Positions 45,033 to 60,080 of a DNA stretch of 64,000 bases are shown here, piece by piece. The stretch is taken from positions 14,198,001-14,262,000 of the forward strand of contig NC_135261.1 in NCBI RefSeq assembly GCF_964204865.1, given 5' to 3'. Position numbers and translations under genes: made by a program. The notes under the pieces were generated by a model that saw nothing but the letters and a program-made list of their open reading frames with translations, had not been told where the DNA came from and searched no databases. Every line of letters starts with the position of its first letter. The first letter of the stretch is position 1. Source of the DNA: Styela clava (Eukaryota > Chordata > Ascidiacea > Stolidobranchia > Styelidae).

Positions 45033-48000
45033 CTGAGAAGCTAAGATAACATTACCAATATCTAAGCCTAATAAAATTTGTAAGAATATTTACATTCAAT
45101 TTGTAGATTTTTCTTGTATCAGTCTTTTCCTATTTTCTTCATTGTTTCCTTGTATCAGTCTTTTCCTAATTTCCCCATTGCCTTCATAATTCTTTGCCTG
45201 AGAATCTAGAATACCATTAAAAATATCTAAGCCTAATAAAAACCCTATTAATCCTAATGGCGGGAATGGGTCTAAATCTATCTATACCAAATAAAATAAT
45301 AACAACAAAAAAGCCATGGCAACCTGTTAATACTTTTCTTTTTTGTCGGTGTCACGATATCCTGGTTCCTGTTGAAAATATCTTAAAAATAGAAGTGAAA
45401 TCATAATTATGACAAACACAGATAGAAAAATATGGATAGAGCATATTACTAAAAAAGCTTTATTATTAAATATTCAATATCAGCAATGAACATAATACTT
45501 CGTGCATTACTGTATCAGTATTAATATAATCTAAAGAATATTATATCCAACTAAAATCAAAATAAACACTAGAAGGCGTAAGCCTGAATAATGAAACACT
45601 TGTAACATACTTACCGGAATTTCCGATTTGTCTATGATTCCGTCTTTTTTCAATTTCTCCAGTGCCTTCAAAATTATGTGCCTGAGAAGCTGAGATAACA
45701 TTAACAATATCTAAGCCTAATAAAACTTGTAAAAATATTTACATTCAATTTGTAAATTTTTCTTGTATCAGTCTTTTCCTATTTTCTTCATTGTTTCCTT
45801 GTATCAGTCTTTTCCTAATTTCCCCATTGCCTTCATAATTCTTTGCCTGAAAATCTAGAATACCATTAAAAATACCTAAGCCTAATAAAAACCCTAATAA
45901 TCCTAATGGCGGGTATTTCTAACGGTGGGAATGGGTCTAAATCTATCTCTAACAGAGCAAATAATATAAACAAAAAAAGCCATGGTAAGCCTGTTAATAC
46001 TTTTCTTCTTTGGTCGGTGTCACGACATTCTGTTTCCTGTTGAAAATACCTCAAAAATGAAAGAGAAAATAATGATTAGGACAAATAAAATAGGCAAATA
46101 AGGATAGAGCCTATTACTAAAAAAGCTTTAATATTAAATATTCAATATCAGCAATGAATATAATACTTCGTGCATTACTGTATCAGTATTGATATAATCA
46201 AAAAAATATTATATCGAACTAAAATCAAAATGAACACTAGATGGGAGTAAGCATGACTAATGAAACACTTGTAACATACTCACCGGAATTTCAGATTTGT
46301 CTCTGATTCCGTCTATTTTTCAATTGCTCCAGTGCTTTCAGAATTCTGTGCCTGAGAAGCTAAGATAATATTAACAATATCTAAGCCTAATAAAATTGGT
46401 AAAATATTTACATGTAATTTTTAGATTTTTCTTGCATCCGTCTTTTCTTAATCTTCCCAGTTCCTGCATAGTTCTGTGCCTGAGAAGCTAGAAAAACATC
46501 AAAAATATCTAAGCCTAATAAAATTTGTAAGAATATTTACATTCAATTTGTAGATTTATCTTGTATCAGTCTTTTCCTATTTTCTTCATTGTTTCCTTGT
46601 ATCAGTCTTTTCCTAATTTCCCCATTGCCTTCATAATTCTTTGCCTGAGAATCTAGAATATCATTAAAAATACCTAAGCCTAATAAAAACCCTATTAATC
46701 CTAATGGCGGGTATTTCTAACGGTGGGAATAAGTCTAAATCTATCTCTAACAGAGCAAATATTAAAAACAAAAAAAGCCATGGTAAGCCTGATAATACTT
46801 TTCTTCTTTGGTCGGTGTCACGACATTCTGTTTCCTGTTGAAAATACCTCAAAAATAAAAGAGAAAATAATGATTAGGACAAATAAAATAGGCAAATATG
46901 GATAGAGCCTATTACTAAAAAACTTTAATATTGAATATTCAATATCAGCAATGAATATAATACTTCGTGCATTAGTGTATCAGTATTAATATAATCAAAG
47001 AAAATATTATATCGAACTAAAATCAAAATGAACACTAGATGGGAGTAAGCCTGACTAATGAAACACTTGTAACATACTCACTGGAATTTCAGATTTGTCT
47101 CTGATTCCGTCTTTTTTTCAATTGCTCCAGTGCTTTCAGAATTCTGTGCCTGAGAAGCTAAGATAATATTAACAATATCTAAGCCTAATAAAATTCGTAA
47201 AATATTTACATGTAATTTGTAGATTTTCCTTGCATCCGTCTTTTCCTAATCTTCTCAGACCCTGCATAGTTCTGTGCCTGAGAAGCTAGAATAACATTAA
47301 AAATATCTAAGCCTAATAAAAACCCTATTATTCCTAATGGCGGGAATGGGTCTAAATCTATCTATACCAAATAAAATAATAACAACAAAAAAGCCATGGC
47401 AACCTGTTAATACTTTTCTTTTTTGTCGGTGTCACGATAACCTGGTTCCTGTTGAAAATATCTTAAAAATAGAAGTGAAATCATAATTATGACAATCACA
47501 GATAGAAAAATATGGATAGAGCATATTACTAAAAAAGCTTTATTATTAAATATTCAATATCAGCAATGAACATAATACTTCGTGCATTACTGTATCAGTA
47601 TTATTATAATCTAAAGAATATTATATCCAACTAAAATCAAAATAAACACTAGAAGGCGTAAGCCTGACTAATGAAACACTTGTAACATACTTTACCGGAA
47701 TTTCAGATTTGTCTATGATTCCGTCTTTTTTCAATTTCTCCAGTGCCTTCAAAATTATGTGCCTGAGAAGCTGAGATAACATTAACAATATCTAAGCCTA
47801 ATAAAACTTGTAAAAATATTTACATTCAATTTGTAGATTTTTCTTGTATCAGTCTTTTCCTATTTTCTTCATTGTTTCCTTGTATCAGTCTTTTCCTAAT
47901 TTCCCCATTGCCTTCATAATTCTTTGCCTGAGAATCTAGAATACCATTAAAAATACCTAAGCCTAATAAAAACCCTATTAATCCTATTGGCGGGTATTTC

Positions 48001-51000
48001 TAACGGTGGGAATGGGTCTAAATCTATCTCTAACAGAGCAAATATAAAAAACAAAAAAGCCATGGTAAGCCTGTTAATACTTTTCTTCTTTGGTCGGTGT
48101 CACGACATTCTGTTTCCTGTTGAAAATACCTCAAAAATGAAAGAGAAAATAATGATTAGGACAAATAAAATAGGCAAATAATACTAAAAAAGCTTTATTA
48201 TTAAATATTCATTATCAGCAATGAACATAATACTTCGTGCATTACTGTATCAGTATTAATATAATCTAAAGAATATTATATCAAACTAAAATCAAAATAA
48301 ACACTAGAAGGCGTAAGCCTGACTAATGAAACACTTGTAACATACTTACCGGAATTTCAGATTTCTCTATGATTCCATCTTTTTTCAATTTCTCCAGTGC
48401 CTTTAAAATTCTGTGCCTGAGAAGCTAAGATAGCATTAACAATATCTAAGTCTAATAAAATTTGTAAGAACATTTCCATTCAATTTGTAGATTTTTCCTG
48501 TATCAGTCTTTTCCTATTTTCTTCATTGTTTCCTTGTATCAGTCTTTTCCTAATTTCTCCATTGCCTTCATATTTCTTTGCCTGAGAATCTAGAATACCA
48601 TTAAAAATATCTAAGCCTAATAAAAACCCTATTAATCCTAATGGCGGGTATTTCTAACGGTGGGAATGGGTCTAAATCTATCTCTAACAGAGCAAATAAT
48701 ATAAACAAAAAAAAGCCATGGTAAGCCTGTTAATACTTTTCTTCTTTGGTCGGTGTCACGACATTCTGTTTCCTGTTGAAAATACCTCAAAAATGAAAGA
48801 GAAAATAATGATTAGGACAAATAAAATAGGCAAATATGGATAGAGCCTATTACTAAAAAAGTTTTAATATTAAATATTCAATATCAGCAATGAATATAAT
48901 ACTTCGTGCATTACTGTATCAGTATTGATATATTCAAAAAAAATATTATATCGAACTAAAATCAAAATAAACACTAGAAGGCGTAAGCCTGACTAATGAA
49001 ACACTTGTAACATACTCACCGGAATTTCAGATTTGTCTCTGATTCCGTCTATTTTTCAATTGCTCCAGTGCTTTCAGAATTCTGTGCCTGAGAAGCTAAG
49101 ATAATATTAACGATATTTAAGCCTAATAAAATTCGTAAAATATTTACATGTAATTTGTAGATTTTTCTTGCATCCGTCTTTTCCTAATCTTCCCAGTTCC
49201 TGCATAGTTCTGTGCCTGAGAAGCTAGAATAACATTAAAAAAATTTAAGCCTAATAAAATTTGTAAGAATATTTACATTCAATTTGTAGATTTTTCTTGT
49301 ATCAGTCTTTTCATATTTTCTTCATTGTTTCCTTGTATCAGTCTTTTCCTAATTTCCCCATTGCCTTCATAATTCTTTGCCTGAGAATCTAGAATACCAT
49401 TAAAAATACCTAAGCCTAATAAAAACCGTATTAATCCTAATGGCGGGTATTTCTAACGGTGGGAATAAGTCTAAATCTATCTCTAACAGAGCAAATATTA
49501 AAAACAAAAAAGCCATGGTAAGCCTGTTAATACTTTTCTTCTTTGGTCGGTGTCACGACATTCTGTTTCCTGTTGAAAATACCTCAAAAATAAAAGAGAA
49601 AATAATGATTAGGACAAATAAAATAGGCAAATATGGATAGAGCCTATTACTAAAAAAGCTTTAATATTAAATATTCAATATCAGGAATGAATATAATACT
49701 TCGTGCATTACTGTATCAGTTTTAATATAATCAAAGAAAATATTATATCGAACTAAAATCAAAATGAACACTAGATGGGAGTAAGCCTGACTAATGAAAC
49801 ACTTGTAACATACTCACCGGAATTTCAGATTTGTCTCTGATTCCGTCTTTTTTTCAATTGCTCCAGTGCTTTCAGAATTCTGTGCCTGAGAAGCTAAGAT
49901 AATATTAACAATATCTAAGCCTAATAAAATTCGTAAAATATTTACATGTAATTTGTAGATTTTCCTTGCATCCGTCTTTTCCTAATCTTCTCAGACCCTG
50001 CATAGTTCTGTGCCTGAGAAGCTAGAATAACATTAAAAATATCTAAGCCTAATAAAAACCCTATTATTCCTAATGGCGGGAATGGGTCTAAATCTATCTA
50101 TACCAAATAAAATAATAACAACAAAAAAGCCATGGCAACCTGTTAATACTTTTCTTTTTTGTCGGTGTCACGATATCCTGGTTCCTGTTGAAAATATCTT
50201 AAAAATAGAAGTGAAATCATAATTATGATAAACACAGATAGAAAAATATGGATAGAGCATATTACTAAAAAAGCTTTATTATTAAATATTCAATATCAGC
50301 AATGAACATAATACTTCGTGCGTTACTGTATCAGTATTAATATAATCTAAAGAATATTATATCCAACTAAAATCAAAATAAACACTAGAAGGCGTAAGCC
50401 TGACTAATGAAACACTTGTAACATACTTACCGGAATTTCAGATTTGTCTATGATTCCGTCTTTTTTCAATTTCTCCAGTGCCTTCAAAATTATGTGCCTG
50501 AGAAGCTGAGATAACATTAACAATATCTAAGTCTAATAAAACTTGTAAAAATATTTACATTCAATTTGTAGATTTTTCTTGTATCAGTCTTTTCCTATTT
50601 TCTTCCTTGTTTCCTTGTATCAGTCTTTTCCTAATTTCCCCATTGCCTTCATAATTCTTTGCCTGAGCCATTAAAAATACCTAAGCCTAATAAAAACCCT
50701 ATTAATCCTAATGGCGGGTATTTCTAACGGTGGGAATAAGTCTAAATCTATCTCTAACAGAGCAAATATTAAAAACAAAAAAAGCCATGGTAAGCCTGTT
50801 AATACTTTTCTTCTTTGGTCGGTGTCACGACATTCTGTTTCCTGTTGAAAATACCTCAAAAATAAAAGAGAAAATAATGATTAGGACAAATAAAATAGGC
50901 AAATATGGATAGAGCCTATTACTAAAAAAGCTTTAATATTAAATATTCAATATCAGCAATGAATATAATACTTCGTGCATTACTGTATCAGTATTAATAT

Positions 51001-54000
51001 AATCAAAGAAAATATTATATCGAACTAAAATCAAAATGAACACTAGATGAGAGTAAGCCTGACTAATGAAACACTTGTAACATACTCACCGGAATTTCAG
51101 ATTTGTCTCTGATTCCGTCTTTTTTTCAATTGCTCCAGTGCTTTCAGAATTCTGTGCCTGAGAAGCTAAGATAATATTAACAATATCTAAGCCTAATAAA
51201 ATTCGTAAAATATTTACATGTAATTTGTAGATTTTCCTTGCATCCGTCTTTTCCTAATCTTCTCAGACCCTGCATAGTTCTGTGCCTGAGAAGCTAGAAT
51301 AACATTAAAAATATCTAAGCCTAATAAAAACCCTATTATTCCTAATGGCGGGAATGGGTCTAAATCTATCTATACCAAATAAAATAATAACAACAAAAAA
51401 GCCATGGCAACCTGTTAATACTTTTCTTTTTTGTCGGTGTCACGATATCCTGGTTCCTGTTGAAAATATCTTAAAAATAGAAGTGAAATCATAATTATGA
51501 CTAACACAGATAGAAAAATATGGATAGAGCATATTACTAAAAAAGCTTTATTATTAAATATTCAATTTCAGCAATGAATATAATAATAATACTTCGTGCA
51601 TTACTGTATCAGTATTAATATAATCTAAAGAATATTATATCCAACTAAAATCAAAATAAACACTAGAAGGCGTAAGCCTGACTAATGAAACACTTGTAAC
51701 ATACTTACCGGAATTTCAGATTTGTCTATGATTCCGTCTTTTTTCAATTTCTCCAGTGCCTTCAAAATTATGTGCCTGAGAAGCTGAGATAACATTAACA
51801 ATATCTAAGCCTAATAAAACTTGTAAAAATATTTACATTCAATTTGTAGATTTTTCTTGTATCAGTCTTTTCCTATTTTCTTCATTGTTTCCTTGTATCA
51901 GTCTTTTCCTAATTTCCCCATTGCCTTCATAATTCTTTGCCTGAGAATCTAGAATACCATTAAAAATACCTAAGCCTAATAAAAACCCTATTAATCCTAA
52001 TGGCGGGTATTTCTAACGGTGGGAATGGGTCTAAATCTATCTCTAACAGAGCAAATATAAAAAACAAAAAAAGCCATGGTAAGCCTGTGAATACTTTTCT
52101 TCTTTGGTCGGTGTCACGACATTCTGTTTCCTGTTGAAAATACCTCAAAAATAAAAGAGAAAATAAGGATTAGGACAATTAAAATAGGCAAATATGGATA
52201 GAGCCTATTACTAAAAAAGCTTTAATATTAAATATTCAATATCAGCAATGAATATAATACTTCGTGCATTACTGTATCAGTATTAATATAATCAAAAAAA
52301 TATTATATCGAACTAAAATCAAAATGATCACTAGATGGGAGTAAGCCTGACTAATGAAACACTTGTAACATACTCACCGGAATTTCAGATTTGTCTCTGA
52401 TTCCGTCTTTTTTTCAATTGCTCCAGTGCTTTCAGAATTCTGTGCCTGAGAAGCTAAGATAATATTAACAATATCTAAGCCTAATAAAATTCGTAAAATA
52501 TTTACATGTAATTTGTAGATTTTCCTTGCATCCGTCTTTTCCTAATCTTCTCAGTCCCTGCATAGTTCTGTGCCTGAGAAGCTAGAATAACATTAAAAAT
52601 ATCTAAGCCTAATAAAAACCCTATTATTCCTAATGGCGGGAATGGGTCTAAATCTATCTATACCAAATAAAATAATAACAACAAAAAAGCCATGGCAACC
52701 TGTTAATACTTTTCTTTTTTGTCGGTGTCACGATATCCTGGTTCCTGTTGAAAATATCTTAAAAATAGAAGTGAAATCATGATTATGACAAACACAGATA
52801 GAAAAATATGGATAGAGCATATTACTAAAAAAGCTTTATTATTAAATATTCAATATCAGCAATGAACATAATACTTCGTGCATTACTGTATCAGTATTAA
52901 TATAATCTAAAGAATACTATATCCAACTAAAATCAAAATAAACACTAGAAGGCGTAAGCCTGACTAATGAAACACTTGTAACATACTTACCGGAATTTCA
53001 GATTTGTCTATGATTCCGTCTTTTTTCAATTTCTCCAGTTCCTTCAAAATTATGTGCCTGAGAAGCTGAGATAACATTAACAATATCTAAGCCTAATAAA
53101 ACTTGTAAAAATATTTACATTCAATTTGTAGATTTTTCCTGTATCAGTCTTTTCCTATTTTCTTCATTGTTTCCTTGTATCAGTCTTTTCCTAATTTCCC
53201 CATTGCCTTCATAATTCTTTACCTGAGAATCTAGAATACCATTAAAAATACCTAAGCCTAATAAAAACCCTATTAATCCTAATGGCGGGTATTTCTAACG
53301 GTGGGAATGGGTCTAAATCTATCTCTAACAGAGCAAATATAAAAAACAAAAAAAGCCATGGTAAGCCTGTTAATACTTTTCTTCTTTGGTCGGTGTCACG
53401 ACATTCTGTTTCCTGTTGAAAATACCTCAAAAATAAAAGAGAAAATAATGATTAGGACAAATAAAATAGGCAAATATGGAAAGAGCCTATTACTAAAAAA
53501 GCTTTAATATTAAATATTCAATATCAGCAATGAATATAATACTTCGTGCATTACTGTATCAGTATTAATATAATCAAAAAAAATATTATATCGAACTAAA
53601 ATCAAAATGATCACTAGATGGGAATAAGCCTGACTAATGAAACACTTGTAACATACTCACCGGAATTTCAGATTTGTCTCTGATTCCGTCTTTTTTTCAA
53701 TTGCTCCAGTGCTTTCAGAATTCTGTGCCTGAGAAGCTAAGATAATATTAACAATATCTAAGCCTAATAAAATTCGTAAAATATTTACATGTAATTTGTA
53801 GATTTTCCTTGCATCCGTCTTTTCCTAATCTTCTCAGTCCCTGCATAGTTCTGTGCCTGAGAAGCTAGAATAACATTAAAAATATCTAAGCCTAATAAAA
53901 ACCCTATTATTCCTAATGGCGGGAATGGGTCTAAATCTATCTATACCAAATAAAATAATAACAACAAAAAAGCCATGGCAACCTGTTAATACTTTTCTTT

Positions 54001-57000
54001 TTTGTCGGTGTCACGATATCCTGGTTCCCGTTGAAAATATCTTAAAAATAGAAGTGAAATCATGATTATGACAAACACAGATAGAAAAATATGGATAGAG
54101 CATATTACTAAAAAAGCTTTATTATTAAATATTCAATACCAGCAATGAACATATTACTTCGTGCATTACTGTATCAGTATTAATATAATCTAAAGAATAT
54201 CATATCCAACTAAAATCAAAATAAACACTAGAAGGCGTAAGCCTGACTAATGAAACACTTGTAACATACTTACCGGAATTTCAGATTTGTCTATGATTCC
54301 GTCTTTTTTCAATTTCTCCAGTGCCTTCAAAATTATGTGCCTGAGAAGCTGAGATAACATTAACAAAATAAGCCTAATAAAACTTGTAAAAATATTTACA
54401 TTCAATTTGTAGATTTTTCTTGTATCAGTCTTTTCCTATTTTCTTCATTGTTTCCTTGTATCAGTCTTTTCCTAATTTCCCCATTGCCTTCATAATTCTT
54501 TACCTGAGAATCTAGAATACCATTAAAAATACCTAAGCCTAATAAAAACCCTATTAATCCTAATGGCGGGTATTTCTAACGGTGGGAATGGGTCTAAATC
54601 TATCTCTAACAGAGCAAATATAAAAAACTAAAAAAGCCATGGTAAGCCTGTTAATACTTTTCTTCTTTGGTCGGTGTCACGACATTCTGTTTCCTGTTGC
54701 AAATACCTCAAAAATAAAAGAGATAATAATGATTAGGACAAATAAAATAGGCAAATATGGATAGAGCCTATTACTAAAAAAGCTTTAATATTAAATATTC
54801 AATATCAGCAATGAATATAATACTTCGTGCATTACTGTATCAGTATTAATATAATCAAAAAAATATTATATCGAACTAAAATCAAAATGATCACTAGATG
54901 GGAGTAAGCCTGACTAATGAAACACTTGTAACATACTCACCGGAATTTCAGATTTGTCTCTGATTCCGTCTTTTTTTCAATTGCTCCAGTGCTTTCAGAA
55001 TTCTGTGCCTGAGAAGCTAAGATAATATTAACAATATCTAAGCCTAATAAAATTCGTAAAATATTTACATGTAATTTGTAGATTTTCCTTGCATCCGTCT
55101 TTTCCTAATCTTCTCAGTCCCTGCATAGTTCTGTGCCTGAGAAGCTAGAATAACATTAAAAATATCTAAGCCTAATAAAAACCCTATTATTCCTAATGGC
55201 GGGAATGGGTCTAAATCTATCTATACCAAATAAAATAATAACAACAAAAAAGCCATGGCAACCTGTTAATACTTTTCTTTTTTGTCGGTGTCACGATATC
55301 CTGGTTCCTGTTGAAAATATCTTAAAAATAGAAGTGAAATCATGATTATGACAAACACAGATAGAAAAATATGGATAGAGCATATTACTAAAAAAGCTTT
55401 ATTATTAAATATTCAATATCAGCAATGAACATAATACTTCGTGCATTACTGTATCAGTATTAATATAATCTAAAGAATACTATATCCAACTAAAATCAAA
55501 ATAAACACTAGAAGGCGTAAGCCTGACTAATGAAACACTTGTAACATACTTACCGGAATTTCAGATTTGTCTATGATTCCGTCTTTTTTCAATTTCCCCA
55601 GTGCCTTCAAAATTATGTGCCTGAGAAGCTGAGATAACATTAACAATATCTAAGCCTAATAAAACTTGTAAAAATATTTACATTCAATTTGTAGATTTTT
55701 CCTGTATCAGTCTTTTCCTATTTTCTTCATTGTTTCCTTGTATCAGTCTTTTCCTAATTTCCCCATTGCCTTCATAATTCTTTACCTGAGAATCTAGAAT
55801 ACCATTAAAAATACCTAAGCCTAATAAAAACCCTATTAATCCTAATGGCGGGTATTTCTAACGGTGGGAATGGGTCTAAATCTATCTCTAACAGAGCAAA
55901 TATAAAAAACAAAAAAAAGCCATGGTAAGCCTGTTAATACTTTTCTTCTTTGGTCGGTGTCACGACATTCTGTTTCCTGTTGAAAATACCTCAAAAATAA
56001 AAGAGAAAATAATGATTAGGACAAATAAAATAGGCAAATATGGATAGAGCCTATTACTAAAAAAGCTTTAATATTAAATATTCAATATCAGCAATGAATA
56101 TAATACTTCGTGCATTACTGTATCAGTATTAATATAATCAAAAAAAATATTATATCGAACTAAAATCAAAATGATCACTAGATGGGAATAAGCCTGACTA
56201 ATGAAACACTTGTAACATACTCACCGGAATTTCAGATTTGTCTCTGATTCCGTCTTTTTTTCAATTGCTCCAGTGCTTTCAGAATTCTGTGCCTGAGAAG
56301 CTAAGATAATATTAACAATATCTAAGCCTAATAAAATTCGTAAAATATTTACATGTAATTTGTAGATTTTCCTTGCATCCGTCTTTTCCTAATCTTCTCA
56401 GTCCCTGCATAGTTCTGTGCCTGAGAAGCTAGAATAACATTAAAAATATCTAAGCCTAATAAAAACCTTATTATTCCTAATGGCGGGAATGGGTCTAAAT
56501 CTATCTATACCAAATAAAATAATAACAACAAAAAAGCCATGGCAACCTGTTAATACTTTTCTTTTTTGTCGGTGTCACGATATCCTGGTTCCTGTTGAAA
56601 ATATCTTAAAAATAGAAGTGAAATCATGATTATGACAAACACAGATAGAAAAATATGGATAGAGCATATTACTAAAAAAGCTTTATTATTAAATATTCAA
56701 TACCAGCAATGAACATATTACTTCGTGCATTACTGTATCAGTATTAATATAATCTAAAGAATATCATATCCAACTAAAATCAAAATAAACACTAGAAGGC
56801 GTAAGCCTGACTAATGAAACACTTGTAACATACTTACCGGAATTTCAGATTTGTCTATGATTCCGTCTTTTTTCAATTTCTCCAGTGCCTTCAAAATTAT
56901 GTGCCTGAGAAGCTGAGATAACATTAACAAAATAAGCCTAATAAAACTTGTAAAAATATTTACATTCAATTTGTAGATTTTTCTTGTATCAGTCTTTTCC

Positions 57001-60000
57001 TATTTTCTTCATTGTTTCCTTGTATCAGTCTTTTCCTAATTTCCCCATTGCCTTCATAATTTATTACCTGAGAATCTAGAATACCATTAAAAATACCTAA
57101 GCCTAATAAAAACCCTATTAATCCTAATGGCGGGTATTTCTAACGGTGGGAATGGGTCTAAATCTATCTCTAACAGAGCAAATATAAAAAACTAAAAAAG
57201 CCATGGTAAGCCTGTTAATACTTTTCTTCTTTGGTCGGTGTCACGACATTCTGTTTCCTGTTGAAAATACCTCAAAAATAAAAGAGATAATAATGATTAG
57301 GACAAATAAAATAGGCAAATATGGATAGAGCCTATTACTAAAAAAGCTTTAATATTAAATATTCAATATCAGCAATGAATATAATACTTCGTGCATTACT
57401 GTATCAGTATTAATATAATCAAAAAAATATTATATCGAACTAAAATCAAAATGATCACTAGATGGGAGTAAGCCTGACTAATGAAACACTTGTAACATAC
57501 TCACCGGAATTTCAGATTTGTCTCTGATTCCGTCTTTTTTTCAATTGCTCCAGTGCTTTCAGAATTCTGTGCCTGAGAAGCTAAGATAATATTAACAATA
57601 TCTAAGCCTAATAAAATTCTAAAAATATTTACATGTAATTTGTAGATTTTCCTTGCATCCTTTTTTTCCTAATCTTCTCAGTCCCTGCATAGTTCTGTGC
57701 CTGAGAAGCTAGAATAACATTAAAAATATCTAAGCCTAATAAAAACCCTATTATTCCTAATGGCGGGAATGGGTCTAAATCTATCTATACCAAATAAAAT
57801 AATAACAACAAAAAAGCCATGGCAACCTGTTAATACTTTTCTTTTTTGTCGGTGTCACGATATCCTGGTTCCTGTTGAAAATATCTTAAAAATTGAAGTG
57901 AAATCATGATTATGACAAACACAGATAGAAAAATATGGATAGAGCATATTATTAAAAAAGCTTTATTATTAAATATTCAATATCAGCAATGAACATAATA
58001 CTTCGTGCATTACTGTATCAGTATTAATATAATCTAAAGAATACTATATCCAACTAAAATCAAAATAAACACTAGAAGGCGTAAGCCTGACTAATGAAAC
58101 ACTTGTAACATACTTACCGGAATTTCAGATTTGTCTATGATTCCGTCTTTTTTCAATTTCACCAGTGCCTTCAAAATTATGTGCCTGAGAAGCTGAGATA
58201 ACATTAACAATATCTAAGCCTAATAAAACTTGTAAAAATATTTACATTCAATTTGTAGATTTTTCTTGTATCAGTCTTTTCCTATTTTCTTCATTGTTTC
58301 CTTGTATCAGTCTTTTCCTAATTTCCCCATTGCCTTCATAATTCTTTACCTGAGAATCTAGAATACCATTAAAAATACCTAAGCCTAATAAAAACCCTAT
58401 TAATCCTAATGGCGGGTATTTCTAACGGTGGGAATGGGTCTAAATCTATCTCTAACAGAGCAAATATAAAAAACTAAAAAAGACATGGTAAGCCTGTTAA
58501 TACTTTTCTTCTTTGGTCGGTGTCACGACATTCTGTTTCCTGTTGAAAATACCTCAAAAATAAAAGAGATAATAATGATTAGGACAAATAAAATAGGCAA
58601 ATATGGATAGAGCCTATTACTAAAAAAGCTTTAATATTAAATATTCAATATCAGCAATGAATATAATACTTCGTGCATTACTGTATCAGTATTAATATAA
58701 TCAAAAAAATATTATATCGAACTAAAATCAAAATGATCACTAGATGGGAGTAAGCCTGACTAATGAAACACTTGTAACATACTCACCGGAATTTCAGATT
58801 TGTCTCTGATTCCGTCTTTTTTTCAATTGCTCCAGTGCTTTCAGAATTCTGTGCCTGAGAAGCTAAGATAGTATTAACAATATCTAAGCCTAATAAAATT
58901 CTAAAAATATTTACATGTAATTTGTAGATTTTCCTTGCATCCTTTTTTTCCTAATCTTCTCAGTCCCTGCATAGTTCTGTGCCTGAGAAGCTAGAATAAC
59001 ATTAAAAATATCTAAGCCTAATAAAAACCCTATTATTCCTAATGGCGGGAATGGGTCTAAATCTATCTATACCAAATAAAATAATAACAACAAAAAAGCC
59101 ATGGCAACCTGTTAATACTTTTCTTTTTTGTCGGTGTCACGATATCCTGGTTCCTGTTGAAAATATCTTAAAAATAGAAGTGAAATCATGATTATGACAA
59201 ACACAGATAGAAAAATATGGATAGAGCATATTACTAAAAAAGCTTTATTATTAAATATTCAATATCAGCAATGAACATAATACTTCGTGCATTACTGTAT
59301 CAGTATTAATATAATCTAAAGAATATTATATCCAACTAAAATCAAAATAAACACTAGAAGGCGTAAGCCTGACTAATGAAACACTTGTAACATACTTACC
59401 GTAATTTCAGATTTGTCTATGATTCCGTCTTTTTTCAATTTCTCCAGTGCCTTCAAAATTATGTGCCTGAGAAGCTAAGATAACATTAACAATATCTAAG
59501 CCTAATAAAACTTGTAAAAATATTTACATTCAATTTGTAGATTTTTCTTGTTTCAGTCTTTTCCTATTTTTTTCATTGTTTCCTTGTATCAGTCTTTTCC
59601 TAATTTCCCCATTGCCTCATAATTCTTTGCCTGAGAATCTAGAATACCATTAAAAATATCTAAGCCTAATAAAAACCCTTAATGGCGGGAATGGGTCTAA
59701 ATCTATCTATACCAAATAAAATAATAAAAACAAAAAAGCCATGGCAGGATTGGTTAATACTTTTCTTCTTTTGTCGGTGTCACGATATCCTGGTTCCTGT
59801 TGAATATATCTTAAAAATAGAAGAGAAAATAATGAATATGACAAACACAGATAGGAAAATATGGATACAGAATATCAATAAAAAAAACTTTATTAATAAA
59901 TATTGAATATCAGCAATAAACATAATACTTCGTGCATTATTGTATCAGTATTAATATATTCAGAAAAATATTATATCGACTAAAGTCAAAATGAACACTA

Positions 60001-60080
60001 TAGATGAAAAGCTCTGTTAATACTTTTCTTCCTTTGTCGTTGTCACGATATCTTGTTTTCCTGTTGAAAATTTCTCCAAA

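Larger units (their letters stand above)
44390..60080. repeat. Large higher-order tandem array (640/1,282/2,564 bp)
   Basis: About 24 related subunits of roughly 640 bp in two types. Type A has GGCGGGAATGGGTCTAAATC..CTATACC; type B has GGCGGGTATTTCTAACGGTG. From about 50.7 kb they alternate, giving a dimer repeat whose type-B marker falls at about 50714, 52001, 53282, 54562, 55846, 57127 and 58407 (spacing 1,280-1,287). The 44.4-50.5 kb part is less regular, with AAB-type runs, and includes a block repeated at an offset of about 2,733. Edges at 44.4-45 and 59.7-60.1 kb are more diverged, as expected for an array homogenised from the centre. The 60-66-codon ORFs within it repeat with the units. 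Confidence 0.95.

Noticed and set aside
45866-53430. Repeated 60-66-codon ORFs on both strands of the array (MRYFQQETECRDTD..., MAGISNGG...)
   Set aside because: They recur because the units repeat and they read through splice-like sites into intronic sequence; only the short exon parts are supported.
44390-60080. CRISPR or rDNA spacer array
   Set aside because: Units are long (640 bp), near-identical throughout without variable spacers, and contain no rRNA sequence.
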